The translations under genes were made by a program, and so were the position numbers. From Desarmillaria ectypa (taxonomy: Eukaryota > Basidiomycota > Agaricomycetes > Agaricales > Physalacriaceae), in assembly GCA_030407005.1 (NCBI GenBank), contig JAUDYN010000002.1, positions 310,001-374,000 on the forward strand: a DNA stretch of 64,000 nt, written 5' to 3'. Numbering within the stretch: the stretch's first letter is position 1; each line of letters opens with the position of its first letter. The notes beneath the pieces are model-generated. The model was not told the DNA's origin and searched no databases. It saw only the letters and a program-made list of their open reading frames with translations. Positions 37,490 through 50,664 of the stretch are shown in pieces.

Positions 37490-40400
37490 GGTGTACAGTA
37501 TATACAAACTGAAAAGGCAAGTTTGCTGGCTCAGTAAACTGGTAATGAAAGTAAGGTCATTGGCCACGTACAACGTTAGGTCCGAATATCTCTAGAATCT
37601 AGAGGGAATGAACATCAATCTCCCCGTCATTCCTTCTACTTAAACAAACAAGATTTGGGGGCGACCCGGTGTCGGTAACGATAAGTCTGGGGTGAACACT
37701 GAATACTGGTACCCGGATGACGGAGTGGTGCGAGGGTAGGTATGTCGGCTATTGCCGATTACCGGATACCGGATCCGGACTATACCCCTTTCAATTCTAC
37801 GCGTACCTACCCCGGATTTCGTTGTTACGCGAAAGTCGGCAAACGCGCATTTGGTCTGATGACGTATAAATTTAGGTACGCGCATTTTCTCTCCAGTACA
37901 AGGGGAAATTTTTACTTTACAATACGAGGCCTGCTGCAAACCCTCAGTTTTCAATTCACAACCGTCCGGTCTCAGAAATGCCAGGCTCTAATCAAATATC
38001 CAATCTTCAAAAGAGTGGCGTCGGCGACAACAACAGCTTCTTTAGATTCAGCCTTGTTTGAGCCAATCGCTTGACGAGTTTGACTGGAATTTGAACATTG
38101 TTATCAGGGCCATGATGGTAGGAATCAATGCCGGACCTCGAAAGAAAAGATCAAGCGGAGTTGAAAAGACATAAAGACTCGAAAGTACGTCGCATGGACA
38201 GGCCGATCAAGAAGACTGAAATGAAGGGATGCATCTGGCTCGGTTCCCGGGCTAGCGGAAAGTCAATACGCAAAAGACGACTCGGATATACTGGACCCGA
38301 GGGAGCGATCTTTCCAACATCTTGGTCCTTCTGCGGTGGTCGGATAGGCTGGCGAGCTTGTAAGACACGGGTGTGGGTATAGATCATAGGCCGTTTTCTC
38401 CGCACAAAGGGCTGCGATGATAGCATCTTCTAGTCATAGAGAAGGACGTGAATGGTCCGTCGGACGCCCGATGACTCCACGAGGAGGGATAAGTCGTGTA
38501 CCATGTGAGCTGAGTCTCAATGTCGCAAACAATAGCTTGAAGATACGGACAGTTGAATGACATGTCTGAAAGTTAATCTGAAACGTGCTTGAACGTCAGT
38601 GCCAGTAACTTCCAGTCGATAGCAAGCTTACACTATGTCCAGAGTATCTCGGGAGCCCGCTCATCCACGTAGAGCAGAGGTTAAACGCCACATGTATCAT
38701 GTGGTTCATAGAAACCGAAGACGTTCGGGTCAAGAAAGAAGGGCAAGCAGTGCTCTGAATTTGACGCCACATTTACATTCTCTCTTCAGGACGAGAAAAT
38801 TTGTTGAGATGATACTATAGTTCTTTGAGCTTCCGCGAAAAGTGGCTGCGCGCAGAATTAAAAACCTCGCTGTTGGAGGAGGTTTTCATCTACAAGAGTT
38901 GCGGGTCAACAGATTGTTATATCTACTGATGTCCAGGTTTGACTACGAAAAAGAAAAGTATAGAATATTTTTTGTTTCCTTCTGTTTAAGCCTGACCTGT
39001 ACAATACTTTGGGTGACGATTCTACTTATTATTTTCCAGGCGCCTTGCCTATGCATCAAAAAAATGGCCGGTGTCCATGATAGTTAGTTTCCAAAAAATT
39101 TCCATATGCAGTCGCAGAGTTATTCTTGATTCATCGACAAATCAGAGAGTATCGATTCCTTTTTTTGAGCTGTGTGACCGTAAATACAACGGGTTCCTTC
39201 AAGGCTGCTATGCGTACCGGGCGCGTACTGACTGAGCACTTCGCCGTTTACGTATATTTTCGGTGGGCGTCGTCCAAGTAGAAGAAAAATGTTTGTTTGA
39301 GTACTACTGGTCGCGAGCATAGCCAGCCCAAGTGAGAATGCGAAATCTACTGGTTTCGAAGTGGGCCTGGGGGAAAAACTGATTCTTTAGGCCGATAGGT
39401 TGCCGCCTCATGCCATATATAAAATTTCGTCGCGTCAAATAGTGATGCAAGACTGGAGGTCTGTAGATCCTTGAGAGCACGAGTTGAGAAGGCAGGAAAA
39501 GACGGGCCGGGGAACCGAACTTCGAACAAGCACGTGAACGGCCTTCAAGTTCTTCGCCGGAAACTTTTTGAAGTCGAACAGCTACAACACACGCTGTGCA
39601 TGGGGCCCACCGCGACGAATTCTCACTAGGGACTTTATATGAAAAAGATGACAGAAGGGAGGATACTTCGACTAGTGATATACTGTTTAAATGTTCTGGT
39701 TACCGTGACGGCGAGTGACATAATGCAGTAGGTGTATTCAAGTCTGCACCGAGCAATCAGGCTAACGCGGATTTCTTCGACAGGTCGAATGAACGTGTTT
39801 TTCCACTTCATAGGTAAAATTGGACTCGTGACTCCTCGCTCTTTTTTAAGCCTTAAGCTTGAGCTCAAGCGCTACGAACTTCAGCTTCAACAGTCCCGTT
39901 GACTCGGACATAACTATTCTACGAGGGACACTTCAAATTTCTAACTCACGGTATGAAGCAGCCTAACACGTTGTGGGTAACATATAGGTATGTCTGTATA
40001 ATTAGGGTAAGCTTTCGGTTATGAATGACTCAGATACTCAGGCAGGCAGTTGGAGATGTTTAGTTCAGCCTATACTATTTAACCCGCATGACTAGAGGTC
40101 CATAATACGCTTGTCACGCTTTTAATTGTCTTCTAAATGCCTTCCGCATGGTCATCAAAGAAATAGCAGAAACCATCTGAGGCCGCCCGAATTAATGGAA
40201 CCTTGGCGATAGAGGAAAGCTGTGAGTGCACGAGCGACTATCGCGGTTTCAGATTCTCTTTTTAACTTGTAGATGACTTGGTATGCTCGTTTTTGCATCC
40301 TTATTACTTGGACGCTGATGGCAGGTCTATCAGAGATAACGTAGAGTTGTCTTCTCGGGCTATGTCTTCTCTATCAAAAATGATGATCCATAGTCACAAA

Positions 40401-41959
40401 GGCTTCTTTGACACATCGGCTCCCAGAGAAAGCTACGCGTGCTCAACCTTCATCTATTGGTCAATTAGGCGCCTCTAGTTCATAAATATCATGTTTTCGT
40501 GCCGGGACTAGGTACTGCTGAGCTGACTCTATCTATCTGCGTCTAATCCTCTTGCATTACAGCCGCGTATTGCACAGCGCCAGCTATCAGCGATCGGGTA
40601 TCAGTAGACAAAGGCCAGCAATTGGACCCCAGTAGACAAAGGAGGCTTTCAGTCTCTGCCTAAACCTGGACGGATGGATGATGACCGTTAGCTGGCAGCT
40701 GAAGATGTCAGCGCCACCATAAAACGCACCATAAAGGTACAAACAAAGGAATCGACTACCTTTTGCGTTACTGTCCGAATCGGTCAGGGATTGGCCGCGA
40801 TTCTGCTTGATACCATCGGCCAAAGGCAGTGAGTGGCTAATATCCCCGTATGCACCTGCTTACGCATCCTGATCATAGACTGAACCAAATGCTCTCCAGA
40901 AATCGAGCTGCGGAAGCCCTAGAAGCAACGATATACGTGTCGTTGAATGCCGAAAATGCAAAACTAAGGCTGCCACGCCGGAGTCCACGGTGCCGCAGTT
41001 CAAGTATGAGTTCTTGGAACCGTGATTAGATCTACTCTTCGAACTCATCCTTGAGCACGACAAAAGACAAAGGACAGGAAAAATCGACGGACGCAAGGTG
41101 GAGCAGGTACACGTCGAGGCCTCGCTACCTCGCCTGGTCAAGGAGCTGTGATGGCAGAATTGGTGGCCGAGGAAAGACAAAGGCTGTCGTATCGCTCAAC
41201 GGAGATTGGGCATTTCACCGATCCAAAAGTGCTGCAGACGGTAAAAAAGGCTATTTGACTCATTTGTAGGAAGGTCATCTACGAGTATCAGGCTGTAAAG
41301 AAATAATTGATCTGGCGATGCATCGTCTTGGGCAGGTTGGTGGCAGGTACGCTCAGTCCCGGAGATAGTTGTTTGTCATATATTATACTAAAAAATACCT
41401 AGGTTCTTCATTCAAACACCGATGCGGCGACACGCAGCTAACACGCAGCATGAGATGCATCGGAAAATACCGATACTGGTCAGTTCTTCTAGACGCCGTT
41501 CACAGCAGGTGAAGCTCAATCTAGTTGTTCATAGAGCTCGAACATCGTCACGGGTATATTTCAAGATCATATCTCACTGATCGGCGTAGACTCTGATAAT
41601 CAAGAAGACGGCAAACCATCCCGTCGCGGCGATCCACAGGGAACGTGAAGATGCACCATGACCGTGGTCCACACGGGGGCGAATGGGTCATGATGGACAT
41701 ACCGAATCTGGGTTCTGTATGCCCATGAGGGAGAGATATGCCGAAACTCGAGCTCTTCACGCCTCGAGGCGAACACGACTCGCCATTAGTAAGGGGCGAA
41801 ATTGCTACGCTCACAGTTATGGAAATCCCTCGCTACTGACAGGACACAGTCAAAAGCTGAGCTCAAGATGCATTCTCTCCTCGTACTTTCATCCCCGTAC
41901 ACCTCTCCAATCTTTTTGGATTCTTCCCCACTTTCTACCTCGCAAAAACACGCGTTGAT
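37490..41959. other. Long intergenic region (4.5 kb) without recognisable genes
   Basis: No family motif, tRNA or transposon end was recognised on either strand. A protein-like scrap on the plus strand near 41040-41260 (ELILEHDKRQR, VEQVHVEASLPRLVKEL) is broken by stops and may be a gene relic. The right edge is the promoter of HMG-box gene 1. Confidence 0.45.
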
Positions 41960-43020
41960 ATGCCTCCCATTCGCCCTATTTCCGTTCGCCGGTCTCGACG
42001 CTTGTCGATGCAGGTTCCTGTCAAATACGACGGTGAGCTGAGGGTCAACTGCTTCATAATGTGTACTGATCCGTTATAGATGATGGTTGGGAGTCGGGCG
42101 ACGTCACGATGGGCTTTGTTGCCCCCGTACTCGATACCGCAGTAACGCATTCGCCGCTGTCTCCTCCTGCGCCGCCTGGACGCGCTCTGCGTCCCCCCAA
42201 CGCGTTCCTCCAGTTTCGTTCGACCTACTGGAAGAGAAACCAGCGCGAACGCAACCACCGCAATGTAAGCCGCATCTGTGGTATTCTGTGGAATGCCATG
42301 TCAACGGAAGAGAAGAGGGTTTATGAGGAGATGGCTGCAGTGGCCCAAGCGGAGCACAAGCTGAAGCACCCGGACTTCAACTACAGGTCTGCTCAGAGAG
42401 AGAAAAGGCCGAGGACGCGTCGCTTCCGTAATTATAAGGAGGAGGATATGTGTCGGAAGATCGCGATGTTGTTCAGAAAGGGCGTCGAAGGTACCGTGGT
42501 TGAGGACAAGATGGAGGTGAAGACGGAGGAGCCTGCCTATGCTATTCCTTCTCCTTCTCCCCCTATCGCAGTCGACGGGGAGCCCGCCCTAATTCCTGTC
42601 GACGCCACTCCAACGGTCAAGAAGAAGGAGGAGGAGACCTTTGTCCCTACCTCCGCCATACCGCCACTCGATCTGAACGTTTCTGCTGCCGATAAAGTTC
42701 GTCGTATTCCCGTCTATGTATATTTTTCCTGCTGTTAACAGCCTTTTTAATAGGACGACTTCGCCTTCGACAGTTCAGTCCAGCCTCCTAGCTACGTCCG
42801 TATTGATGCTCAGTTTGGGATGAATCCCGACGTCAACACGGATGCTAACTCTGGAGCTCCTCCCGCAGACGATACCGCCAGACCAGAACTGTTCGATCCC
42901 GTCGAGAATTATCTGTCGGATTACGTTCACATGTCCGAAGAGCTGGACGCGATGATATCCGATATCGCACTTCAGGGAACGGAATCTGTCATCTTCTCTG
43001 CTGATTGGGCGTACATTTGA
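41960..43020 (+). CDS. HMG-box DNA-binding protein, copy 1
   Basis: Nuclear sequence-binding protein of the fungal MATA/SOX-type HMG-box class. The ATG at 41960 begins MPPIRPISVRRSRRLSMQV, almost the same leader as copy 2. Exon 2 carries the box: RPPNAFLQFRSTYWKRNQRE, then SRICGILWNAMSTEEKRVYE and KHPDFNYR. A basic stretch (REKRPRTRRFRNY) and an acidic/Pro-rich tail follow. Introns are at about 42032-42079 (donor GTGAGC) and 42695-42753 (donor GTTCGT). The last exon ends FSADWAYI. Length is about 320 aa. The second intron has the same donor word and relative place as in copy 2, so the two are paralogues. The target genes are unknown. Some Agaricomycete HMG factors control fruiting or mating responses, but nothing here shows that. 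Confidence 0.85.
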
Positions 43021-44976
43021 ATCGATGGCCGCCACTTTATTGGTAGACGCTCTACGAGGAGATGTAGCCCCAATTGTTACTCACGTACCTGTGTTCATTC
43101 AACCCATTCATATATTGTCTTTATAGATTAGTCACCTACATATGTACCTCCTACACGCAATTACACATTTGTTTATCATGTCCTATTCTCACAGCAGCCT
43201 GTTTCTTGTCTCTACAGCCATTGCATTGGCTGCAACCTCGGCTTTAGGCTCGACGTGTCGCTCAAACACGAACATAGTGACTTTAGCAATGAGCATTTTC
43301 CCTCCAGATAGTAACGCTATCTCTGGCAGTTGTCCAGGGTATAATTCGCCACAGGGGACCAGGTACCTGAGGCCGCAAAAGCTTTTGACTGGAGAGTTGC
43401 ATGCAAGACTGAATCAGAATATCAGAATGGGCTTCAACCGGGTATCAAAGGATCCATTAAATAAACAATTCGGTGTAAAGGAGTGGGCCAGGGATAAGGG
43501 CACATCGAACATAAGTATCCGTCTTCGACGCGACAGATGCGTTCCCTTTGGCATATCGTAATACAGTGTAGCAAAGATTGCAATGTCTCGACTGGCAGAA
43601 TCCACGTATGACAGTTTGAGGACCATAGAGAGCTGCGTTGGATGGAGAACAGAACTATTCACCTGCCGCGGCAGCGTCTCCCTTGGGAGCTATTCATTCC
43701 AGAATGCCCCAAACGGGGGTCTACTAGGATAGGCGCCCATCCCGTGCCTGCCGGTAGGCAGATATCACTGCCCTTTGCGAACAAGGCGAGATGACTAGAG
43801 ACTAACTTTTGGCTTGTTCTCAAGATTGAGGCATCAGCCTCCTGGCATCATCTCCAAGAAAGTCGTCGCGTACCTCCGTGATAGTATGTGAACTACAGCG
43901 TAGTAACATCATTCGCTCTGGAGCCTTTCCTTCATTATACGGGTACGGTATGCACCTCTTTACGGGTCCTGGGTGATTCTAATGTGTGGCTACACAACAC
44001 AAAGAGTCGCATCGCCATGAGTACGTCCTGATACTCTGTAATTTACCTTATTAACCAGAACGTTTGACAGGAGACCATCAATATCGTTCGGGTCATTTTT
44101 CTGTCTGAGGTTCCTACCGCAATTGAACAGATTCGGTTTTTTCGTAAACTCTTGACACATCTATACATCGATCAACATGTCGAGTCATTTTCCTTTCCTC
44201 TACTTCGCGAAACACACAAGATTATATGCGCAAGTTACAGGCAACAGGTAGAAGGCGTGACGTCAACTGGACGTGTTGCTACCCATAATACTCCTTTTTG
44301 GGCGCAGCCTGGGACCGACCCAACAATCTGAGATTCTTGCGGTAAGGCGAAGCAATAGGAAATCGTCGACCAGTAGAGGAAATGATGCGTGTTTCCGCAA
44401 AAAAATCGTCATGGCCCCGGCCATGGCTCCACCAATTCAACCAGCTTCTTCGATAGGTTGGGAGCAACCGTTACACCGGGTATGAGACTTTGGATCGGTT
44501 ATCCAAAGCCTCAAGTGATTTGTCAACTCTGGACAAGAACCGCAGAAGTTTTTCCTCTATCGACGGAGTCCTAGTTGTACGTGTCCCTCCACTCTTCTGA
44601 CATATCATTAGCTCCGGCACAGGGTGTGGCCTCGACACAGGCCCCTCACTTATACTGTTGCCAAGTGTTAGCCAAGTGAAGGGTAGGTTTTTGTCTCTAC
44701 ACCATGGAATGGGTGCTCTACGTATAGTTCATCGACCGTTCCCAGCTTGATGAATGTTATATCTCCTGTCATGCTTTGGAAATCATCCGAAAAACACTGA
44801 GGGACCTAAACAATGTCAGCGGTCGACATACTCTCCGATACTCCTGCATATTCTGGTCAGGATGTGGGTCTTTATAAGAGAGCTATTTCGTCGAACTGGA
44901 TTGTATCGATATGTCGGTTGATACCGCTTGCATTGAACTAAATTTATGACATCTTAATGGTTGTACACTGTCAACT
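43021..44976. other. Intergenic region with a possible small secreted ORF
   Basis: A frame at 43178-43561 starts MSYSHSSLFLVSTAIALAAT and continues SALGSTC, which looks like a signal peptide. The rest has no family features and may be chance or a decayed secreted protein. Nothing else is supported. Confidence 0.3.
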
Positions 44977-45712
44977 CTAATGGTCATGGTCTTGATGAAG
45001 ACCGCTGAGATCTTTAGTAGTCCTGAAGACAAAGATTAGAGCTGCGAACATTAAAATGGTATTAAGTGACATACTCGACAGGTACGCCAAATACATCGAA
45101 CTTGTCGATCCTCGTCTCGTCCTCGCCGCCGTGGTTTGACACGACAAAAATCTGGCATACAATCAGAATAAAATAGAAATAAAATGACGTGTACGCACAT
45201 GTAAGCTGTTGACCTTCTGAAATCGTACGAATCGTAGGGCGACCTGTTTGGCCTCCTTCACCTCTTCCTCACTCAGCTCCAAGATCTGCGCTACATCGGG
45301 TTCATCAGCATCCTCCAGTTCTTCAAATCCAACATTCGACCGGTTGACAACAAGCTTTAGCTTTTTGGGCGCGGCTGCTAGCTCGTCAGATTGGATGACA
45401 ATGGAGCGTACGCGCACTGCTTGGTTGAACTGCGATATCATGGAAATTTCCTCACAAATCCGACCTATTGATTGACGTACGGCAATGTTTAACAGCAGCT
45501 GCTCATCGGCATCGCTCTGTAGGAATGCACTCGTCGCATTCCTTTTCTTCGATGCTACGATGGATTTGAAAGGGTGCTCCGCAGATTCGTTGAGGCAGTT
45601 GAGTTGCTGGAGGTCAAGAAATTCGAGGAGGGAGGTCTAGGGCGCTGTAAGTTGGGTGGACAGCGGCAAGCAGGGATAACACCACATCACCCGTATCCTT
45701 TGAGGACGACAT
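44977..45712 (-). CDS. PITH-domain protein
   Basis: The PITH (DUF1000) domain is the proteasome-interacting module found at the C-terminus of thioredoxin-like 1 and in stand-alone proteins. The ATG at 45712 gives MSSSKDTGD, spliced to TSLLEFLDLQQLNCLNES. Family blocks are DADEQLLLNIA joined across an intron to FNQAVRVRSIVIQSD, KKLKLVVNRSNVGFEELED, EEVKEAKQVALRFVRFQKVN, IFVVSNHGGEDETRIDKFDV and FGVPVETTKDLSGL, ending HQDHDH. Five exons splice in frame. At roughly 170-180 aa it is a complete stand-alone domain with no thioredoxin part. It is divergent from the HOS3 gene, with about 1.05 kb between start codons. Confidence 0.9.
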
Positions 45713-46765
45713 GATAACAGTACAGAAGAAGAAATTATCGATGGCCAGCCAAATACTCACAAGCTTCTGATAAACACCGATAATAGGGGCCTTTTCTGAG
45801 CAACTTCATCTTGACTTGAACTTGATAACGTCCAACTAGTAACTTGTTGAAATATTCGGGCACATTCTAGTGATGCGGCATGTCTCGGCACGCTTTGTAA
45901 AGAAGGAATCCGGTAGAAAGTACTAGCTTGCTGTAAAATAGCGTGTAATAAAGGTGATGAGCGCAGTGATAAACCGCGAGACTCGACCGTGTGAGAGAGA
46001 TTACATTGGGAAGGATGTAACAATTAACTGGTGGGCTGATCTGCCCGGTATATATACTACAAGGTATGTACTTCTAGAAAATACTATTATCTACTAGTGT
46101 CCATGTCTGACTCATTGCTGAGTGAGCAGACAAACGAACGACTCGAGGAGAAGATACGCGAAGGATCGCGTGCTTCAACTCTATTCCGATTACCGGATTG
46201 CCATATGCGGCTGGGCGCATCTTCGACATAGATTAAGTAGAAACAGTATAAATACATGCACAGTCAGAGGAAACTCCTCGTGAGTTTGTCTACCTAGTGA
46301 CTGACAGCCTAACAGCTGGAGTGCAACTGCATTCAAATCACAATAGTACATATTTATATATTTAGTACTTTAGTAGAATATTCTAGATAAATTCTGTAAT
46401 ATTTAAGGAGCTCGTCTCGAGCTCTAGTAGCTAACAATTCAGTATTCTCTACTCAGCAAGCCTCCCACTGCAATAGTTACAACACATAGAAATTAAGAGC
46501 TACCACTACTCACCAATGTGTCAGAAATATTACTACTGCATTATCTCCTGAGATATATTTGCCCAAAGGGGGACATGGGGATATCGATACCATGTACAGT
46601 ATACTTGGGCGCGGCGTGCTTCGACGCGATACAGCTTGCCCTAAAGTTACCACGTGATACCGTAACTGCCCAGATAGCTCGTCTGGTTTCCTTTTCTTTT
46701 CAACTCCACTAACGTACGCTGCTTGATTTTCGCTCACGAATTCTACACGACCCCGACGATTATTT
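45713..46765. other. Divergent promoter region
   Basis: This lies between the starts of the PITH gene (-) and the histone deacetylase (+). It is AT-rich at 46330-46440, with many TAGTA/CTAG words and an inverted GAGCTC pair near 46410-46427. No gene is called; the frame at 45757-46023 on the minus strand has no features. Confidence 0.5.
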
Positions 46766-48742
46766 ATGGCCGCCACGAAGGCTAGTGTATACATCCAGGA
46801 TGCCTGTTACCAGCATCAGTACATTCGGTCCAAAGATGCATCTCTAATTGTTGAGCGCCCCGAGCGCCTGCGGGCTGTCAAATTGGGCGTCGCCGCCGCT
46901 GTTTCCCGAATACCTTCAGATCCGGGCGCCGATGGAGACCCGGATGACCTCGCAGCAGCACTCAGCCGCTTAGACATCGCCAAAGAAGCCGGAACAGACA
47001 AAGTAGAAATCATTCGAAGTACGGCGTCTGTCGATATTCTGCATCATCCTGCGGTCAAGTTTGTTCACGGAGATTTGGACGGGGATGTTTACATACCAAA
47101 GTTAAAGTCATGGGCTGATGAGAGTCGGAATAAGATTGCGAAAGGGGAGAGCGAAATACCCGAAGGATATTCTCAGGGCGACCTCTACTGTGCGTTTTCA
47201 TTCCGGATTCTTATGGCATACTAATAATATTGTATTAAGTGTGCTCGGAATCTATTGTTGCGATTCAAGGAGCCCTAGGGACCGTGTGCGAGGCAGTCGA
47301 CACGGTTGTCGCGTCGTCCAAGAAAAAAGATGAGCGCAGCGGTATCAGTCGCGCGTTTGTTGCCATCCGGCCACCCGGTCATCATTGTGGAGAAGATACC
47401 CCGGAAGGCTTTTGTTTCGTAAACAATGTGGCAGTTGCCGCAGCGCACGGTATGTTCTCTCTTCCCAGGAGGGAGACAGGCGTTGATTTCTCGCAGCCCA
47501 TCTTCAACATGGGATCAACAGAGTCGTTATATTTGATATTGATCTACACCATGGTGAGCAATGGTGAGTCAAATTCAGATTATTTCTAACGCATTGTTCA
47601 GGCAACGGTACACAATCCATTGTTTGGCAAATCAATGAGGAATCATATCGTAAAACGCTCGAGTCTGAAGGTGGTGCTCCAGATATCAAACCAAGCCCAC
47701 GAATTTACTACGGCTCGATACACGATATTCTATCTTATCCTTGCGAGGTATCCTTCTCGCTGGCTACACCTGTGGATCAAATGCTGATAGTACAATGTCA
47801 GGACGGCAAACCGCAACTCGTCCAGGCCGCCTCTGTTTCTATCCATGGAGCGCATGGACAGTACATCGAGAATGTCCATCTCCAGACCTATGAGTCCCAA
47901 GAGCATTTCTTTGACGTCCTGTATCCCCAGCGGTATGCCGACATTCTGCGGAAGGCAGAACAATTTCTAGATGAAACGGGCGGGCCCGGAGATGACGTTT
48001 TATTCTTGATCAGGTAAGTTCTCTTTCGCCCTTTCTTGCTCTGCGAGCTAATGGAACGCTCTGCAGCTGCGGTATGGACGCGTGCGAACACGAGTACGAG
48101 TCCATGTCTCGACATAATCGTAAAGTACCCACATCTTTCTATCACCGTTTCACGCAAGACGCATGTAACCTGAGCGAGCGATACGCGGGAGGGCGTATTA
48201 TCAGCATCTTGGAGGGCGGATATAGTGACCGAGCGTTGACGAGCGCGACTTTCGCTCATCTTTTGGGCCTGGCTGATTTACCACCAGGAACAGTCCAGGA
48301 GGATTGGTGGAGTTTGGATAATCTCGTTTTGGTTAGTCGCATGTGCTTACTTTTTCATGGTTGCTGATTCTGGGGTGTCTCTTAGCTGGAAAAGGCGACT
48401 AAGAAGCGACGTGGAGCACAGGGTCCCGTTGAGCCGTGGGTGGAGAAGGCTGCAGGATTGTTTGCATCGCTGGAGAGCAGGATGGTGAAAGTTTCTGGAG
48501 TGACACCTCCCATGTTGATGACCTTGAGGGAGCGAAAGAAAGCAGGTGGTGGTACTTCGCCTGCGGCTGGTGGTTCTCCAGCAAAGAAGGAGAAATCTCC
48601 AGTAAGGAAGGGAAGGGCGTCGCTACCAGTAGCAGTCGGTGACGACGATCCATCTTCGTCCTCATCAAATGGGGTCGAGCCGACGAAGAAACTACCGAGG
48701 GTGATTCTGAAGCTTGGACCAAATCCTTCAGTCACGTGGTGA
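46766..48742 (+). CDS. HOS3: HOS3-type histone deacetylase
   Basis: Zinc-dependent (class II-like) histone/protein deacetylase. The ATG at 46766 gives MAATKASVYIQDACYQHQYI, then VERPERLRAVKLG. Catalytic blocks follow: FVAIRPPGHHCGEDTPEGFC with FVNNVAVAAAH, then VVIFDIDLHHGNGTQSIVWQ (zinc Asp/His and active-site His), and SCGMDACEHEYESMSRHNRK (second zinc Asp in the GFDA-like GMDA) followed by VPTSFYHRF. ISILEGGYSDRAL provides the conserved Gly-Gly-Tyr. DACEHEYESM and the basic Ser/Lys-rich tail (SPAKKEKSPVRKGRAS) are characteristic of Hos3 rather than Hda1. Seven exons splice in frame. The end is GPNPSVTW. The length of about 560 aa is in the family range. No damage was seen. It starts about 1.05 kb from the divergent PITH gene. 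Confidence 0.92.
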
Positions 48743-48954
48743 ATATATTCGCCATTACAACCTTCGATATGTGTGAGTTGCAGGATAGAATATGTACGAG
48801 ACCTCCTGTAATACTTGTATACCAGAACCAGAGGATATAGATTTTCATGTAAACTATTTAAATAAATAATTTTGATCAGATCTTTATCGGCGGACCAGGG
48901 TTGTTAGGATTCTGAGTCCGAAAGGTCCGATGTCTTCATTCCTTCTCAACCACC

Positions 48955-50015
48955 ATGGTCGGTGACCATCCACCCACCTTCCTGCAGTCTCTCATCGTAT
49001 GTCTCGTTTCCTCTACCTTTTATGAGCGACAATTTACCGTTTCAAGGCAGGTGGACTCGCAGGGACCTCCGTGGATCTTCTATTTTTTCCTATTGACACC
49101 CTGAAAACGCGTCTGCAATCTTCCCAGGGATTCGCACGAGCCGGAGGGTTCACAGGGGTATATAAGGGTGTTGGCAGCGTTGTGGTAGGTAGCGCGCCGG
49201 GAGGTGAGCGTTATGATGCTTGTACCATCGCGATATTTACGCAGGAACAGCCGCGGCGTTTTTCTCGACGTACGACACGATGAAGCAGGTTCTCCCTTTC
49301 CAGGGACCTCTCGCACACATGATATCAGCTTCTGTGGGCGAAGTGGTATGGCCGTTCTTGTTCTCTAGTTATGCCTCCCATAGCTCATGTTTACAGGCAG
49401 CCTGCTTGATTCGTGTGCCGACAGAAGTTATCAAGACGCGTACCCAAACAGGGAGCTATGGTGCTGCGCAGTCGTGGGGCGCGGCTAAGCGCGTTCTGGC
49501 GGACGACGGCCTCCGGGGCTTCTACCGTGGGTTTGGTATCACTGTTATGAGAGAAGTCCGTGTTCTGTTGTTTCTGGTTTGTTGGTTGCTGATATATCAT
49601 CGTAGATACCGTTCACTTCCATCCAGTTCCCCTTGTACGAACTGTTGAAACTCCGGCTGTCTAAGGTTGTCAACCGAAAACCCTTGTATGCTCACGAAGC
49701 TGCCGTATGTGGGAGTATTGCTGGTGGTGTTGCTGCAGCCTTGACGACACCGCTTGATGTGCTAAAAACCCGAGTTATGCTCGATTTACGGGTAAGCGTT
49801 TATCACTTTTTCTACCCCTTCTCTTATTAAGCAAGCTGTAGAATTCGGAAGAACAGCTACCTTCGCTTCTGACTAGAATGAAAGCAATTTATATGACAGA
49901 GGGCACGAAAGCTCTCTTCTCTGGCGTTGTCCCGCGAACGCTATGGATATCGGCTGGTGGTGCTGTCTTTCTAGGTGTCTACGAATGGGCCGTCCATGGT
50001 TTAATGGGATGGTAA
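48955..50015 (+). CDS. PET8: Mitochondrial S-adenosylmethionine carrier (SLC25A26/Pet8-like)
   Basis: Inner-membrane carrier that exchanges cytosolic SAM for matrix SAH. The ATG at 48955 gives [14 protein letters not shown], spliced to [20 protein letters not shown]. The three carrier signatures are [20 protein letters not shown] and [10 protein letters not shown] (PxDxxK/R type). Other blocks are [40 protein letters not shown] with [11 protein letters not shown], and [20 protein letters not shown]. The end is [11 protein letters not shown] at 50015. Seven or so exons splice in frame. The six-helix threefold repeat and length of about 280 aa are complete. [17 protein letters not shown] together with [17 protein letters not shown] is what points to the SAM carrier within the family. 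It lies 212 nt after the histone deacetylase on the same strand. Confidence 0.9.
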
Positions 50016-50664
50016 ATTATTGAATTTAATCCCATTTTCCCGTAATCCATAGGCTTTGTCAACTGCAAACGACTCAATTTCTGAATCGACGGCCTTCCTG
50101 GCGTCATGATACACGGCACGTCTGACCTAGAGGAGATAAGAGCAATGCAAATTTATTTCGAGGCAAAATGACCAGCTTTAGCGGACAATGTGCAGTAGCC
50201 TGGCATCTTCAAATATCCGCTTAACAGACGACAAGTATTCAAACCCTAGTAAGTTCTCTCTCTCGTATTTTAGAGTATTAGATGATCCTAACACTGCATT
50301 CAGTAACCACCCAAGAGTATGTGCCAATTCCGCTTCTGTGCAGCAATGTGAACGCGCGAAAGGGTGGACCACGGTACGAGGACAAATTGACCTACCGCAT
50401 TCGGGTTGTTTCTGTCCATATACGAGGGAATGACGAGACCATTTCATTTTCAGCCACTTTGATGCCTCGAGGCGTACATGAAGTGCTCGTAGCGCGGGGT
50501 AAAGTTCCTACGCTCACGTTTTTGCGCGTTTTAGGAAATCCTCCGCCACCGACAAAAGCTGGGCCCAATATGCGTACCTTCCTCCTCCTTTCTTCCAGGT
50601 AGACGCATCTGGCATTCCTTGTAAACTCGCGTTCACGCTTCTTCTTGTTGAAAAACACGCTTCT
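50016..50664. other. Spacer between carrier and HMG-box gene 2
   Basis: A 106-codon ATG frame at 50282-50602 has no family match and is not called. The rest is the presumed promoter of HMG-box gene 2. Confidence 0.4.

Noticed and set aside
40860..41270. Possible transposase or gene relic
   Set aside because: Only scraps of protein-like sequence broken by stops; no terminal repeats or catalytic motif.
45757..46023. 88-codon frame upstream of the PITH gene
   Set aside because: It lies in the divergent promoter and has no motif or splice link to the PITH gene.
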